A stretch of DNA of 64,000 nt, from NCBI RefSeq assembly GCF_000269605.1, contig NZ_AKCI01000001.1, positions 992,001 to 1,056,000 on the forward strand, written 5' to 3'. Made by a program: the position numbers and the translations under genes. Positions within the stretch are counted from its first letter, which is position 1. Each line of letters opens with the position of its first letter. A model generated the notes under the pieces. That model worked only from the letters and a program-made list of their open reading frames with translations. It was not told the origin of the DNA and did no database searches. Shown in pieces: positions 17,376 to 26,309 of the stretch. Origin of the DNA: Scardovia wiggsiae F0424. GTDB lineage: Bacteria; Actinomycetota; Actinomycetes; Actinomycetales; Bifidobacteriaceae.

Positions 17376-19229
17376 TTAATCATGCTGAATAACATCCCGT
17401 GCAAGGTCTGCAACGACAGGGACGATCATAGGCCGGCGGCGGCGGAGCTTGCGCCCGATCCATCCGCCCAGCGTACGGCGCATCTTCTGCTGGAGCTGGT
17501 AAGTGTCTTTTGTCCCGGAAAGCATCGCATTCTCAAGGTCCAGCACGATCTGGGCACGGACTTCATTAAATTCGCTTTCATCCTCAGCGACAGCATTCAG
17601 ATAGATCTTCGGCCCGCTGATGACCTCATTCCTGTCAGTGTCTACTACAACGAAACTGGAAACAAAGCCTTCCTCGCTCAGGATGCGGCGCTTTTCCAGC
17701 TCATCTTCTGTGATCTCGCCGACAGAAGTACCATCGACATAGACGTATCCGCAGGGGACACTGCCAACGATAGCAGCCTGTCCATGGTACAGGTCAACGA
17801 CATCACCGTCCTCGGCAAGAACGACATTCTTGGGATCCACACCGGTCTTGACAGCTACCAGGCCATTGGCAATAAGATGCCTGTTCTCTCCGTGGATAGG
17901 CATTGCGCATTTAGGCTGGACGATATTGTAGAAATACAGGAGCTCGCCTTCATTGCAGTGCCCTGACACATGGATAGCCGCATTATCGCGGTTGACTACG
18001 CGCGCCCCGAGGCGGGCAAGCTTATTGATCACCTTGTAGACTTCATGTTCGTTGCCCGGGATCAGGGAGCTGGCCAGTATCACGGTATCAAATTCATTGA
18101 TAGTGATGTCCTGATGGTTCCCGTCTGCTATACGCCCCAACGCTGCCATGGGCTCCCCCTGGGACCCGGTGCACATATACACCAGCTGGTCATCACGTAT
18201 ATCACGGGCTTCTTTAAGGTCTACAACAGTGTTTTCAGGAAGATGCAGATAGCCCAGATCAGCTGCAATGCCCATATTGCGGACCATAGAGCGCCCTACA
18301 AAAACCACCTTGCGGTTATACTTATGCGCAGCATCAACGACCTGCTGGACCCGGTGCACATGGCTGGAGAAGCTGGCTACGATTATCTTGCGCTTAGCAT
18401 CGCCAAATGCCTTGTCAAGTGCCGGGCCGATCGACGTTTCCGGTTTGACGAACCCGGGCACTTCAGCATTCGTGGAATCCGCCATAAGAAGATCCACACC
18501 CTGCTCGCCCAGCCGCGAGAACTCACGCAGATCAGTGATCTTATGGTCCAGCGGCAGCTGGTCAAGCTTCATGTCCCCTGTGTCGATAATATGCCCTGCA
18601 GGTGTCCTGACAGATACCGCAAGTGCATCAGGGATAGAATGCGTCACCGTAATAAATTCAAGGCTGAAAGGCCCCGCCTTCATCTTGTCCCGGCCCTCAA
18701 CAGGCTGCATAACAGGTTCAATATGATGTTCCTTGCATTTCGCCTCCACGAATGCCAAGGTGAGCTTTGAACCGATCAGAGGGATATCCGGACGTTCCCG
18801 CAGCAGATACGGGACAGCGCCGATGTGGTCCTCATGCCCATGCGTCAGCACAAGGGCTTCAACTTTATCAAGCCGTCCGCGGATATAAGAAAAATCAGGG
18901 AGGATAAGATCCACGCCCGGCTGTTCCTCTTCAGGGAAAAGGACACCGCAGTCAATAAGGAGGATATGCCCGTTATACTCGACCACATTCATATTGCGGC
19001 CTATCTCGCCTAACCCTCCAAGCGGGACGATGCGCATAGACCCTTTACGGTACTTAGGGGGTGCAACCATCCTGTTTCCGCGGGTATCAGCACTGTTCCT
19101 TGATGCCGCAGCAGAGCGGGTCTGCGGCGCATTCGCCTTTGATCCCGGGCGGGCCGTATTTTTCTTCCTGCCCCCGTTCCTGCTGCTGTTCTTTCCGGTA
19201 TTTTTCGTAGTAGTGTTCTTATTGTTCAT
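17376..19229 (-). CDS. rnj: Ribonuclease J
   Basis: Metallo-beta-lactamase/beta-CASP nuclease with 5'-3' exo- and endonuclease activity in RNA maturation and decay. The metal site is complete: LTHGHEDHIGA, DTGDMKLD and HVSGHC. DSTNAEVPG marks the beta-CASP region, and a C-terminal domain ends near residue 617. An N-terminal extension of about 60 residues rich in Asn, Lys, Arg and Gly looks disordered and could bind RNA. The ATG at 19229 is preferred to a TTG three codons upstream; the ribosome site is weak. Bifidobacteria often have dapA before rnj, but here an MFS gene precedes it. A large hairpin lies in the leader. Confidence 0.95.
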   Translation of the reverse strand: MNNKNTTTKNTGKNSSRNGGRKKNTARPGSKANAPQTRSAAASRNSADTRGNRMVAPPKYRKGSMRIVPLGGLGEIGRNMNVVEYNGHILLIDCGVLFPEEEQPGVDLILPDFSYIRGRLDKVEALVLTHGHEDHIGAVPYLLRERPDIPLIGSKLTLAFVEAKCKEHHIEPVMQPVEGRDKMKAGPFSLEFITVTHSIPDALAVSVRTPAGHIIDTGDMKLDQLPLDHKITDLREFSRLGEQGVDLLMADSTNAEVPGFVKPETSIGPALDKAFGDAKRKIIVASFSSHVHRVQQVVDAAHKYNRKVVFVGRSMVRNMGIAADLGYLHLPENTVVDLKEARDIRDDQLVYMCTGSQGEPMAALGRIADGNHQDITINEFDTVILASSLIPGNEHEVYKVINKLARLGARVVNRDNAAIHVSGHCNEGELLYFYNIVQPKCAMPIHGENRHLIANGLVAVKTGVDPKNVVLAEDGDVVDLYHGQAAIVGSVPCGYVYVDGTSVGEITEDELEKRRILSEEGFVSSFVVVDTDRNEVISGPKIYLNAVAEDESEFNEVRAQIVLDLENAMLSGTKDTYQLQQKMRRTLGGWIGRKLRRRRPMIVPVVADLARDVIQHD

Positions 19230-19266
19230 TCTTATCAATTTTCTGTCTGTAATTTATCTGTCTTCC

Positions 19267-19311
19267 GGTACTGTCCGTGAGCTCCCGTTTACACGCACGG
19301 ACCGCAGTACC
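19267..19311 (-). repeat. Imperfect inverted repeat in the rnj leader
   Basis: Arms GGTACTGTCCGTG (19267-19279) and CACGGACCGCAGTACC (19296-19311) pair over 13 bp with a 3-nt bulge and a 16-nt loop. It lies between the MFS stop (19351) and the rnj start (19229). There is no T-run after it on the minus strand, so a classical intrinsic terminator is not supported. It could be an mRNA leader structure of rnj or a protein-binding site. Confidence 0.6.
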
Positions 19312-19350
19312 GCTCATAACTTTCTTTCCATTCTACTCTCTACCCAGGTT

Positions 19351-20715
19351 TTACGTACGGCGCGCGTATCTCATATAGCCTGCAGCAAGGAAAATAAGGG
19401 AAACTGCAGTCAGTATCCATAAGGAAGACAGGCCTGCGACCGGGCCGAAGCTGTCGAGTATGCGGCCGCATACCGCTGAGCCCAGCGCAGCACCGACCGT
19501 ACTGGCAGTTGACAGCCAGGACAGCCCCTCCGTCAGGGATGAGGCGGGGACTATCCCCTTGACCATAAGATTGCCGGAAGCGAAGATCGGAGCTACGCTT
19601 AATCCTGCTATGACTTCGATAATACCAATAACAGCTATATTCCGCGAGAATAATGCAATCCCTACAAAACCCAATGTCAGATAAGCCATAAGGATCACGA
19701 GCCGTCTCCACGGATTGCCGTGGTGCTGCCGGGAGCCGAACAGGATCGCCCCTGCGCACGATCCTGCGGCAAACAAGGCCAGCTGAAGCCCGAGCAGGCG
19801 TTCCTGCCCCATAGATTTCATCAGGGCGGTCATTGCCACGTCGAAAGCGGAGAAAGTGGAGTTAAAAGATATGAAGGCACAGCACAGGAGGAGCATGCCG
19901 GGATACATAAACGCCAGCCGTTTAGGATGCCGGTCTGCCAGCCCGGACGATGTAACTGTGCTGCTGGAATCATAATCGGCCCGGCCCGCCTCATCCTGCA
20001 CAGCCGGCGAAACAGAAGGCGCCGGAGAGATATTCCCTCCCTCAGGGACACCCGACAGTGCCAATGTATCCACCGCATGAAAAGCTGCAGAAGGTAGGAG
20101 GAAGAAGACAAGTCCGCCGATCCCCTCTGCGGCTGCACATACATAGAACGGAAGCGTGGGGGTACCTCCAGAAGCAAGGAACGCCACAAGTATCGGACCA
20201 ATTATAAAAACCGTTTCATCGACTGCAGATTCAAGGGAATATGCGGTATCCAGCAGGCTGCTGCCGTTCTGCTGTGCTGTTGCCCATGCCCAGCGGGTCC
20301 TCACAAGGGCCCCAATGGAGAATGAGGTAAGACCCAGATACGCAGCCAGCACGAACAGAAGAGCCAGATGCACGCGGTTCTGCGCCGCGGCGGCAAAAAG
20401 GATAAAGCCCGCCGTCTGAAGGGCGGTCAGCAGCAGGCCTATGCTGCGCTGCCCGAACCGGTCGAAAAGCCTGGCATACACAGGGGTGACAACGGCCGCA
20501 CACAGTACATACAAAGCGGTCATGAAACCCCCTGTAGCCCAGTCCTTATACAAATGGTTAAGGGCAAGGACTATGCCCAGGCTGACCATAGCCATAGGCA
20601 TACGGGCAACAGCCGCAGCAGCACAGAATGCCGCAGAGCCGGGCAGGGAAAATATCTGCAGATACGGTGAACGCGGCTTCACCGGCCTGCGGTATTCATT
20701 GGCGTTGCCCGTCAT
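19351..20715 (-). CDS. MFS transporter, substrate unknown
   Basis: A 454-residue polytopic protein with about twelve hydrophobic helices split by a hydrophilic loop (about residues 225-270). Major-facilitator features are the loop 2-3 region with ARLFDRFGQR and a second half starting near residue 270. The C-terminus is basic (YMRYARRT). It overlaps the upstream acetyltransferase gene by 20 bp, so the two are translated together and may serve one pathway, such as export or detoxification of an acylated compound. That link is inference; nothing in the sequence gives the substrate. Confidence 0.8.
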   Translation of the reverse strand: MTGNANEYRRPVKPRSPYLQIFSLPGSAAFCAAAAVARMPMAMVSLGIVLALNHLYKDWATGGFMTALYVLCAAVVTPVYARLFDRFGQRSIGLLLTALQTAGFILFAAAAQNRVHLALLFVLAAYLGLTSFSIGALVRTRWAWATAQQNGSSLLDTAYSLESAVDETVFIIGPILVAFLASGGTPTLPFYVCAAAEGIGGLVFFLLPSAAFHAVDTLALSGVPEGGNISPAPSVSPAVQDEAGRADYDSSSTVTSSGLADRHPKRLAFMYPGMLLLCCAFISFNSTFSAFDVAMTALMKSMGQERLLGLQLALFAAGSCAGAILFGSRQHHGNPWRRLVILMAYLTLGFVGIALFSRNIAVIGIIEVIAGLSVAPIFASGNLMVKGIVPASSLTEGLSWLSTASTVGAALGSAVCGRILDSFGPVAGLSSLWILTAVSLIFLAAGYMRYARRT

Positions 20716-21535
20716 CGCTCAGGCTTTCGGTCGGCGAACCAAGATATATGAACTTGTCAAGCGGCTCCCCCATAGGGCCTTTGGCATTTATTTTTTCAGC
20801 TACACGCAGAAGGCCGCGGTATTCATAAAACATATAGTTGCATTCAGTATCCGTATACAGGAAATACCTTCTGACCCTGTGCCGGTCAAGAGTTTCAAGC
20901 ATACTGAGCCACAGTGCCTTGCCCAGGCCCTGCCCCCGCATACTGCCGTCAACAATAAACAGGACGATCTCGGCCTCGGTATGGGGTTTTACAGGATCGG
21001 ATAATTCGTGCGTCCTCGCATCATCCTGCCGGATAGCTTCCGCATATTTATTCCCGTCAGGGACAGCGGTACGGATCCATGTATCATAATCAGCAAAGAT
21101 AGTATCCTGCCCTTTGAGCGCCTGTACCCCGGACTCGTGGGATGAATATATATCAGCAAGTACTATCCCCAGAGGTTTCCCGTCGGCTTCTGCCACCACA
21201 GAATGTGTGCATCTGCTGAGGTACCACAGGAAATCGTACTTCGCTGCGTAAAACTTTCTGCGGGCCTGGCTCTCATTCTGGGCCTGATCCGGAACAGGGG
21301 CGCGTCCATCTTTTTCCTCCCCATCAGGGCTGACGGGAACCGGGCTATCCATGGCAGAAAACCATGTTTTCTGGACTATCCGGGCAATACTGTCAATATC
21401 GGACTCACGAAGCTCCCGCAGGGATACCTGGCTTTCGCTGCTGATACCATCCAGATTTATGCTTTCGCGGGGAGAAGCACCGCCCTCACCGGACTCATGG
21501 TATGCCATATGCAGATAATTCCGTCTTTCATACAT
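20696..21535 (-). CDS. GNAT-family acetyltransferase
   Basis: A 279-residue protein with a GNAT acetyl-CoA fold. Motif A is RGQGLGKALWLSMLE near residue 215, preceded by AEIVLFIVDGS and followed by YFLYTDTECNYMFYEYRGL. The N-terminal 60 residues are acidic and variable. The acceptor cannot be predicted. Two possible starts (21535 and an ATG nine codons later) remain open. Its 3' end overlaps the MFS gene, suggesting coupled expression. Confidence 0.82.
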   Translation of the reverse strand: MYERRNYLHMAYHESGEGGASPRESINLDGISSESQVSLRELRESDIDSIARIVQKTWFSAMDSPVPVSPDGEEKDGRAPVPDQAQNESQARRKFYAAKYDFLWYLSRCTHSVVAEADGKPLGIVLADIYSSHESGVQALKGQDTIFADYDTWIRTAVPDGNKYAEAIRQDDARTHELSDPVKPHTEAEIVLFIVDGSMRGQGLGKALWLSMLETLDRHRVRRYFLYTDTECNYMFYEYRGLLRVAEKINAKGPMGEPLDKFIYLGSPTESLSDDGQRQ

Positions 21536-21641
21536 AGTGTCCCAGTTTACATAAACGTGTCAATATAAACCCCGCACGCGCCGCCTATGCGCCGCTGATG
21601 CTGCCTCCCGGTACACGGCAGGCGCAGCCGGGTACAGGCTG

Positions 21642-24600
21642 TCATTCATCATCGCCGGCCGGTACGTCCATACCTGATACAGGGTCAGCATCGCCATCCG
21701 CATCGTCAAGGGTGCCGCCGCGCAGCCGGGCTTCAAGGACAGCTGCCAATGCATCCGCAATCGATTTCCCCTGCAGCGGAAGGCTCGCGATGCTCCGGTC
21801 AGGCTCATTATCAATATCAACATAATAAAGTACAGCATCAATATGGCTGATATCAATGCCCGTCATATGAGAGAACATTAGCCTGTAGATATCAAGCTGG
21901 GCAAGCTTCACCCTTTCCTGCCGGCTGCCGCATTCCGGCTTATGCCCTGTTTTCCAGTCAACGATAGTGTAATATCCCGGAGCCGGGGAAGCCGGATCAT
22001 CCTCTGCGCGCCCCAGGAATACCGCATCAAGGGAGCCGCGGATATGGTATGCTGTGCCGTCTGCGCCCGTAATGGTATCAGTGATCGACTGTTCCACTGC
22101 ATAGGCTCTGCGCCGCGACCAGGCTGAGGATGCCAGGTTCCGCTTCCATCTGGCCATATCAGGAGCCCCCTTTTCCTGGGGATGTGGCGTCTCCCCCGGC
22201 AGCCCGCCGGATACCGCAGCCTTATGCACCATCTCCTGATATGCCTCCTCAGCATTACGGGCTTTATCCTGCCGGATCTGCAGGATGGCTGCAAAATCAT
22301 CCGGATCTGCACAGTCCGGGAGTATGAATTCCTGGGCCCACGCATGGAATTCCGTGCCGCGGCGCGCCTGGAGGGAATCTACCTGGGGCATAGGGCGGTA
22401 TACGGAATCATGGATCATGCCTGACGTCCCGGCAGAAGAAGGTTCCTTCCCCGATACAGGCGCTTCACTCCCGGAGCCTGATCCGAGGCTATCAGTAAAC
22501 TGCTCCTGGATTTTTGTCACATTGACTATGCCCGTGCGGTCTGCCTGCGTGAAGCCGGGCGCATCGCTGCGCCTGTCCTGCGGGGCTGTACCGCCCCCTT
22601 TCTGCTGTCTTTCCCTGATCAGCCTAACAGCTGCCCGGGCAAGCGGTTGCCCTTCTTCATCATCTATTGTTGCCCCTTCGCAGCTTTCTGCCCGGCCTTC
22701 TACAAGCCGCGCGCTGCCGGACAGCACATCCTGCACAATGCTGCTGCTCTCCGCCGGCCACACGGCAGTACGTTCAACTACCTGTGCCTGTGCCGATTCC
22801 GCCAGGGCTTCGGCAACAACAGCATCCCGGAAACGGCCGGCTTCTTCACCGACGAACAGGCCGACGGGAAGCTCGCAATGCCTGCCGGTGATATCTGCGG
22901 CATCATCAATATCGTAAACCGGATAGTCCGGATTCCTATAATAATGGCTGAAAAGCTCAAGCCAGAAATTAGAAGCATGCGACCGCAAATCGACAGTACA
23001 GTTCCTGACCCATGCATCTATGTCGTCTGCGCCCGGCTGTCCGCCTATGGACTCTTCAGCAGTTACAAAATGGACACGGTCATACGCCTTCGGGTCCTCG
23101 GCATCTGTATTCGTCTCGCAGAAGCTGAGGAACAGGTCATATTCTGCGCGGGTAAAGGCTACATATGCCAGGCGGCGCTCATCATCCAGCCGTTGCCGGC
23201 CCGTTTCGCTGCGCAGGCTGAAATACCCGGTATCCTGCTCATGCTTCCCGTAAAGCCTGTTCAGGGCACTGTACACTTTTTCTTCAGCAGAGGCAAGGGA
23301 TCCTGCCGGGAGCTTCCCGCGTTTCAGTTCAGCAGAAAGGATGCCGGCGACAGCCTCATCGTCGCCTGACCTTACTGCAGCAGCCAGCCTGTCAGCTGTC
23401 TCTTCATACCCCTTGCCGCCCCGGAGGGCCGACTCAGCAGCTTCCACTGCTGCCTCAATACTGCCCCCTACGATCCGCCTTTCAAGGTCTTCCACAGTCC
23501 CGAATTCAGACTGCAGGCCGTCAGCATCAGGGAAACCCGGGAGCAGTGCGCTGTCTGCGCGCACGGGGGAAGGCACGGCAGTAGGGATCATCACCCACGG
23601 CAATGCATATGTATAGTACTGAGGATCCTTAAAAAGCATGCGGCATCTGGTTTTTGTATCCTCACGCTTTCCTGCCGCAGCACTGTCTTCAGCAGTGCTT
23701 TTAAGCACAAATCCCTTGGGGGTGCGGTCAATAAGGCTGTCAGCATACTTTTCATCTGCGGGTGTGCCTGTATCATCAATGCGGGGAAACAGGCGGATGC
23801 CCAGATGTTCCCCCTGGCTGGAGGGGAATGCCGCCCGTGCCATACCCGCTACGGCTACAGCATCCCATTGCAGGCCTTTGGACTGGTGGATCGTCATCAG
23901 CACCACATCAGGATGCGACGAAGGCGGTACAGGCGCACTGTCCTGCATATCCGGGTTCTCCTTATTCGCCGTCAGCCATGCAACAAACCCCGAAATAGAA
24001 GGGAGCCGGCCCTGCGGAAGCTCATCCTGGTATGTCTGGGCAAGCGATATGAACGCCGGTGCGCATGACGGGGAAAAATGTTCAGGTGCATGCTGAAGGG
24101 CAATCGACTGCCCTACCGCGCTGTCAATATCAAAGGTCAGGACCCGGGCGGCGCAGGTGATGATATCGCTGATCGGTTGGCTAATATGTCCGGAGACGAA
24201 ACAGATGGCCTCTGAAACCTGCAGTATCCTCCGCAGGCCGTCGGCACTCAATGCCCTCGGGGCAGATTTACCAAGCTCTTTGCGCCATCTGCGGTAGCAA
24301 TTTTCAAAGTCTCCGCTGGCGAGGAGATCTGTCAGATACACCCCCTGGGGCAGCCTGTCCTTCGCCTGCCTGAGCTCCCTCTCGCTGAGGTGATGTACCG
24401 CAGCAATCCGCGCAAGCGCCTGTCTTTTATAGCCGCTGTTCAATAATTCCGCCATGGCGGAAAGGCTCCGGAGGTCTTCTTTTGATATGCCGAACCGTGG
24501 TGTTGCGAGCAGCCTTAATGCTGCAGCAGAATCCGTATGGTCCGTTATAACAGCGAGCAGGGCCAGCAGGTCCTGGGCATCCGGCCTGTCCCAGAGGGAT

Positions 24601-26309
24601 TCGTTACCTACTATCTCATAGGTGAGCCCTACCCTTTCAATAGCATCGGCATATTCCTGCATATGCGTTTTGGAACGGAACAGCACAGCGACATGGGTCT
24701 TCTCCATATTTTCAGCGGTTTCAGTGTAGCCCGCCTTTTTCCCGCTATACGCTTTGAGCACACGGTCACGCGCACGGTCCCTGGCATATACGGCAAAGCG
24801 GGCTATGGCATCCGCTTCCTGGGCCCGCGTCCTGTAGCCCGCAAGCCCAAGCACAGCATCGTTTTTCCTGCTAACATAGGAGAGTTTTTTTACTGCAACT
24901 TCCTGGGCCTCAGCGCGCAGGCGGCGCCCGAGGGGGTCTGAAGGCCCGGCAATGCTGCCTGCATTGCTGTTACGCCTCATTGATGCAGTGAGATGGTTGG
25001 CGGCATCAAGGATGATCCCCGGGTTGCGCCACGTATAGTTCATAGTGAAAATATCATCAGCATCCATGCCGTAGTCGTCAAGGAACATACGGAAAGCCCC
25101 CGGGCTGGCCCCGCGCCACGCATATATGGACTGGTAGGGGTCGCCGACCGCCGTTACATAGCTGCGCAGCGGGCTGTCCATACTGCCCCCGGATACACTG
25201 TCCGCGCTGTGGAAAAGCATATGGAGCAGTTTTGCCTGGGTCGTAGACGTATCCTGGTACTCATCAAGGAACACATGGGAGAATTTCTTCCGGTATTCCT
25301 CACGGATCCATGGATACCGCATTACCAGCTGGAACGCAGCTATCATAAAATCGCTGAATTCTGCAAACCCCTGGCGCCTTTTTTCCTCATCGTAGGCAAC
25401 GACCATATCAAGGAGCATGTCCCGCCTGCGGGTGGAGTACTGGAGGCTGCCGATAAGCGATTTATAGTAGCTTTCACGCTTCTCTTCCTCCATATCTTCC
25501 GGAGCGGATAGACCGGGGCCGAATTTCTGGGGGAATACGAGATTCGATGCGTCGGCAAGCGCGTCCTCGCCGTTATATGTGCGGACAACATCTTCTGCCA
25601 GACGCCCAAGCGTAAGGAGGAATTCCTGATCCCACGCACGCACTTTTTCTGCTGCTGCAGCAACCGTCTGGCATCCGGGGCTGATCATTGAGTTGGATAT
25701 TTCAGCATTCAGCTGAAGCGTATCCTGTATCAGCCTGGTATAACTGCCTGTATCATCCTGCGGGGATCCCTGCCCGGAGGATGGCGTCCTTCCCCCGTCT
25801 GGGGTTTCAGCATCCGGAGCAGCAGCCAGCTCGGACATGTATGCGCCGACTGTGCGGCTTACCACATCGCCGGCAAGCTGGTAGCTGCCTGCGGGGCTCA
25901 AAGGCACGGCAGCACTGTCAACGCCTGCAAGAGCACCATACTGGCGCACTATCGACTGGAAAAATGCATCGTATGTATACACTTCAGGATGCATAAATAA
26001 TGCGTTAGGGTCTTCCCTCCCCTGCGGACCCCGGCGGCGCAGGTTTTCATGCACACCCTGGGAAACGCGGGAAAACAGTTCCCCCGCAGCTTTCCGGGTA
26101 AAAGTAAGGCCCAGTATTTTTTCGGGCATGATATGGTCTTCACTGATCAGTTTGATAATGCGGTCGGTCATCACACGGGTCTTGCCGGACCCTGCCCCTG
26201 CCACAACAAGGATATCCCTGTCAGCAGGTGCCTGCCGTATCCTCTCCTGCTGGTCCTGCGCAGCCTGCATATATCCGGCCTCTGAACCTGTATTGACTGT
26301 ACTACTCAT
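21642..26309 (-). CDS. AdnB-like UvrD/REP helicase with C-terminal RecB-type nuclease
   Basis: Very large (1555 residues) SF1A helicase-nuclease of the kind that resects double-strand breaks in actinobacteria. Visible parts are Walker A VAGAGSGKTRV (about residues 36-46), LGLTFTRKAAGELF, motif II FLDEYQDTS, motif III GDPYQSIYAWRGA, MTIHQSKGLQW, and YVAFTRAEYDLFLS. Near residue 1450 there is a RecB-like nuclease motif, IVDWKTGHKP, preceded by RGSLDAVFLG. Mycobacterial AdnB is about 1100 residues, so this one is enlarged, partly by a Ser/Gly-rich stretch near residues 1230-1330. The ATG at 26309 follows GGGGAGG and overlaps the adnA-like stop by 8 bp, indicating coupling. I call it AdnB-like by motif and order; AddA is the alternative name. 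Confidence 0.85.
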   Translation of the reverse strand: MSSTVNTGSEAGYMQAAQDQQERIRQAPADRDILVVAGAGSGKTRVMTDRIIKLISEDHIMPEKILGLTFTRKAAGELFSRVSQGVHENLRRRGPQGREDPNALFMHPEVYTYDAFFQSIVRQYGALAGVDSAAVPLSPAGSYQLAGDVVSRTVGAYMSELAAAPDAETPDGGRTPSSGQGSPQDDTGSYTRLIQDTLQLNAEISNSMISPGCQTVAAAAEKVRAWDQEFLLTLGRLAEDVVRTYNGEDALADASNLVFPQKFGPGLSAPEDMEEEKRESYYKSLIGSLQYSTRRRDMLLDMVVAYDEEKRRQGFAEFSDFMIAAFQLVMRYPWIREEYRKKFSHVFLDEYQDTSTTQAKLLHMLFHSADSVSGGSMDSPLRSYVTAVGDPYQSIYAWRGASPGAFRMFLDDYGMDADDIFTMNYTWRNPGIILDAANHLTASMRRNSNAGSIAGPSDPLGRRLRAEAQEVAVKKLSYVSRKNDAVLGLAGYRTRAQEADAIARFAVYARDRARDRVLKAYSGKKAGYTETAENMEKTHVAVLFRSKTHMQEYADAIERVGLTYEIVGNESLWDRPDAQDLLALLAVITDHTDSAAALRLLATPRFGISKEDLRSLSAMAELLNSGYKRQALARIAAVHHLSERELRQAKDRLPQGVYLTDLLASGDFENCYRRWRKELGKSAPRALSADGLRRILQVSEAICFVSGHISQPISDIITCAARVLTFDIDSAVGQSIALQHAPEHFSPSCAPAFISLAQTYQDELPQGRLPSISGFVAWLTANKENPDMQDSAPVPPSSHPDVVLMTIHQSKGLQWDAVAVAGMARAAFPSSQGEHLGIRLFPRIDDTGTPADEKYADSLIDRTPKGFVLKSTAEDSAAAGKREDTKTRCRMLFKDPQYYTYALPWVMIPTAVPSPVRADSALLPGFPDADGLQSEFGTVEDLERRIVGGSIEAAVEAAESALRGGKGYEETADRLAAAVRSGDDEAVAGILSAELKRGKLPAGSLASAEEKVYSALNRLYGKHEQDTGYFSLRSETGRQRLDDERRLAYVAFTRAEYDLFLSFCETNTDAEDPKAYDRVHFVTAEESIGGQPGADDIDAWVRNCTVDLRSHASNFWLELFSHYYRNPDYPVYDIDDAADITGRHCELPVGLFVGEEAGRFRDAVVAEALAESAQAQVVERTAVWPAESSSIVQDVLSGSARLVEGRAESCEGATIDDEEGQPLARAAVRLIRERQQKGGGTAPQDRRSDAPGFTQADRTGIVNVTKIQEQFTDSLGSGSGSEAPVSGKEPSSAGTSGMIHDSVYRPMPQVDSLQARRGTEFHAWAQEFILPDCADPDDFAAILQIRQDKARNAEEAYQEMVHKAAVSGGLPGETPHPQEKGAPDMARWKRNLASSAWSRRRAYAVEQSITDTITGADGTAYHIRGSLDAVFLGRAEDDPASPAPGYYTIVDWKTGHKPECGSRQERVKLAQLDIYRLMFSHMTGIDISHIDAVLYYVDIDNEPDRSIASLPLQGKSIADALAAVLEARLRGGTLDDADGDADPVSGMDVPAGDDE

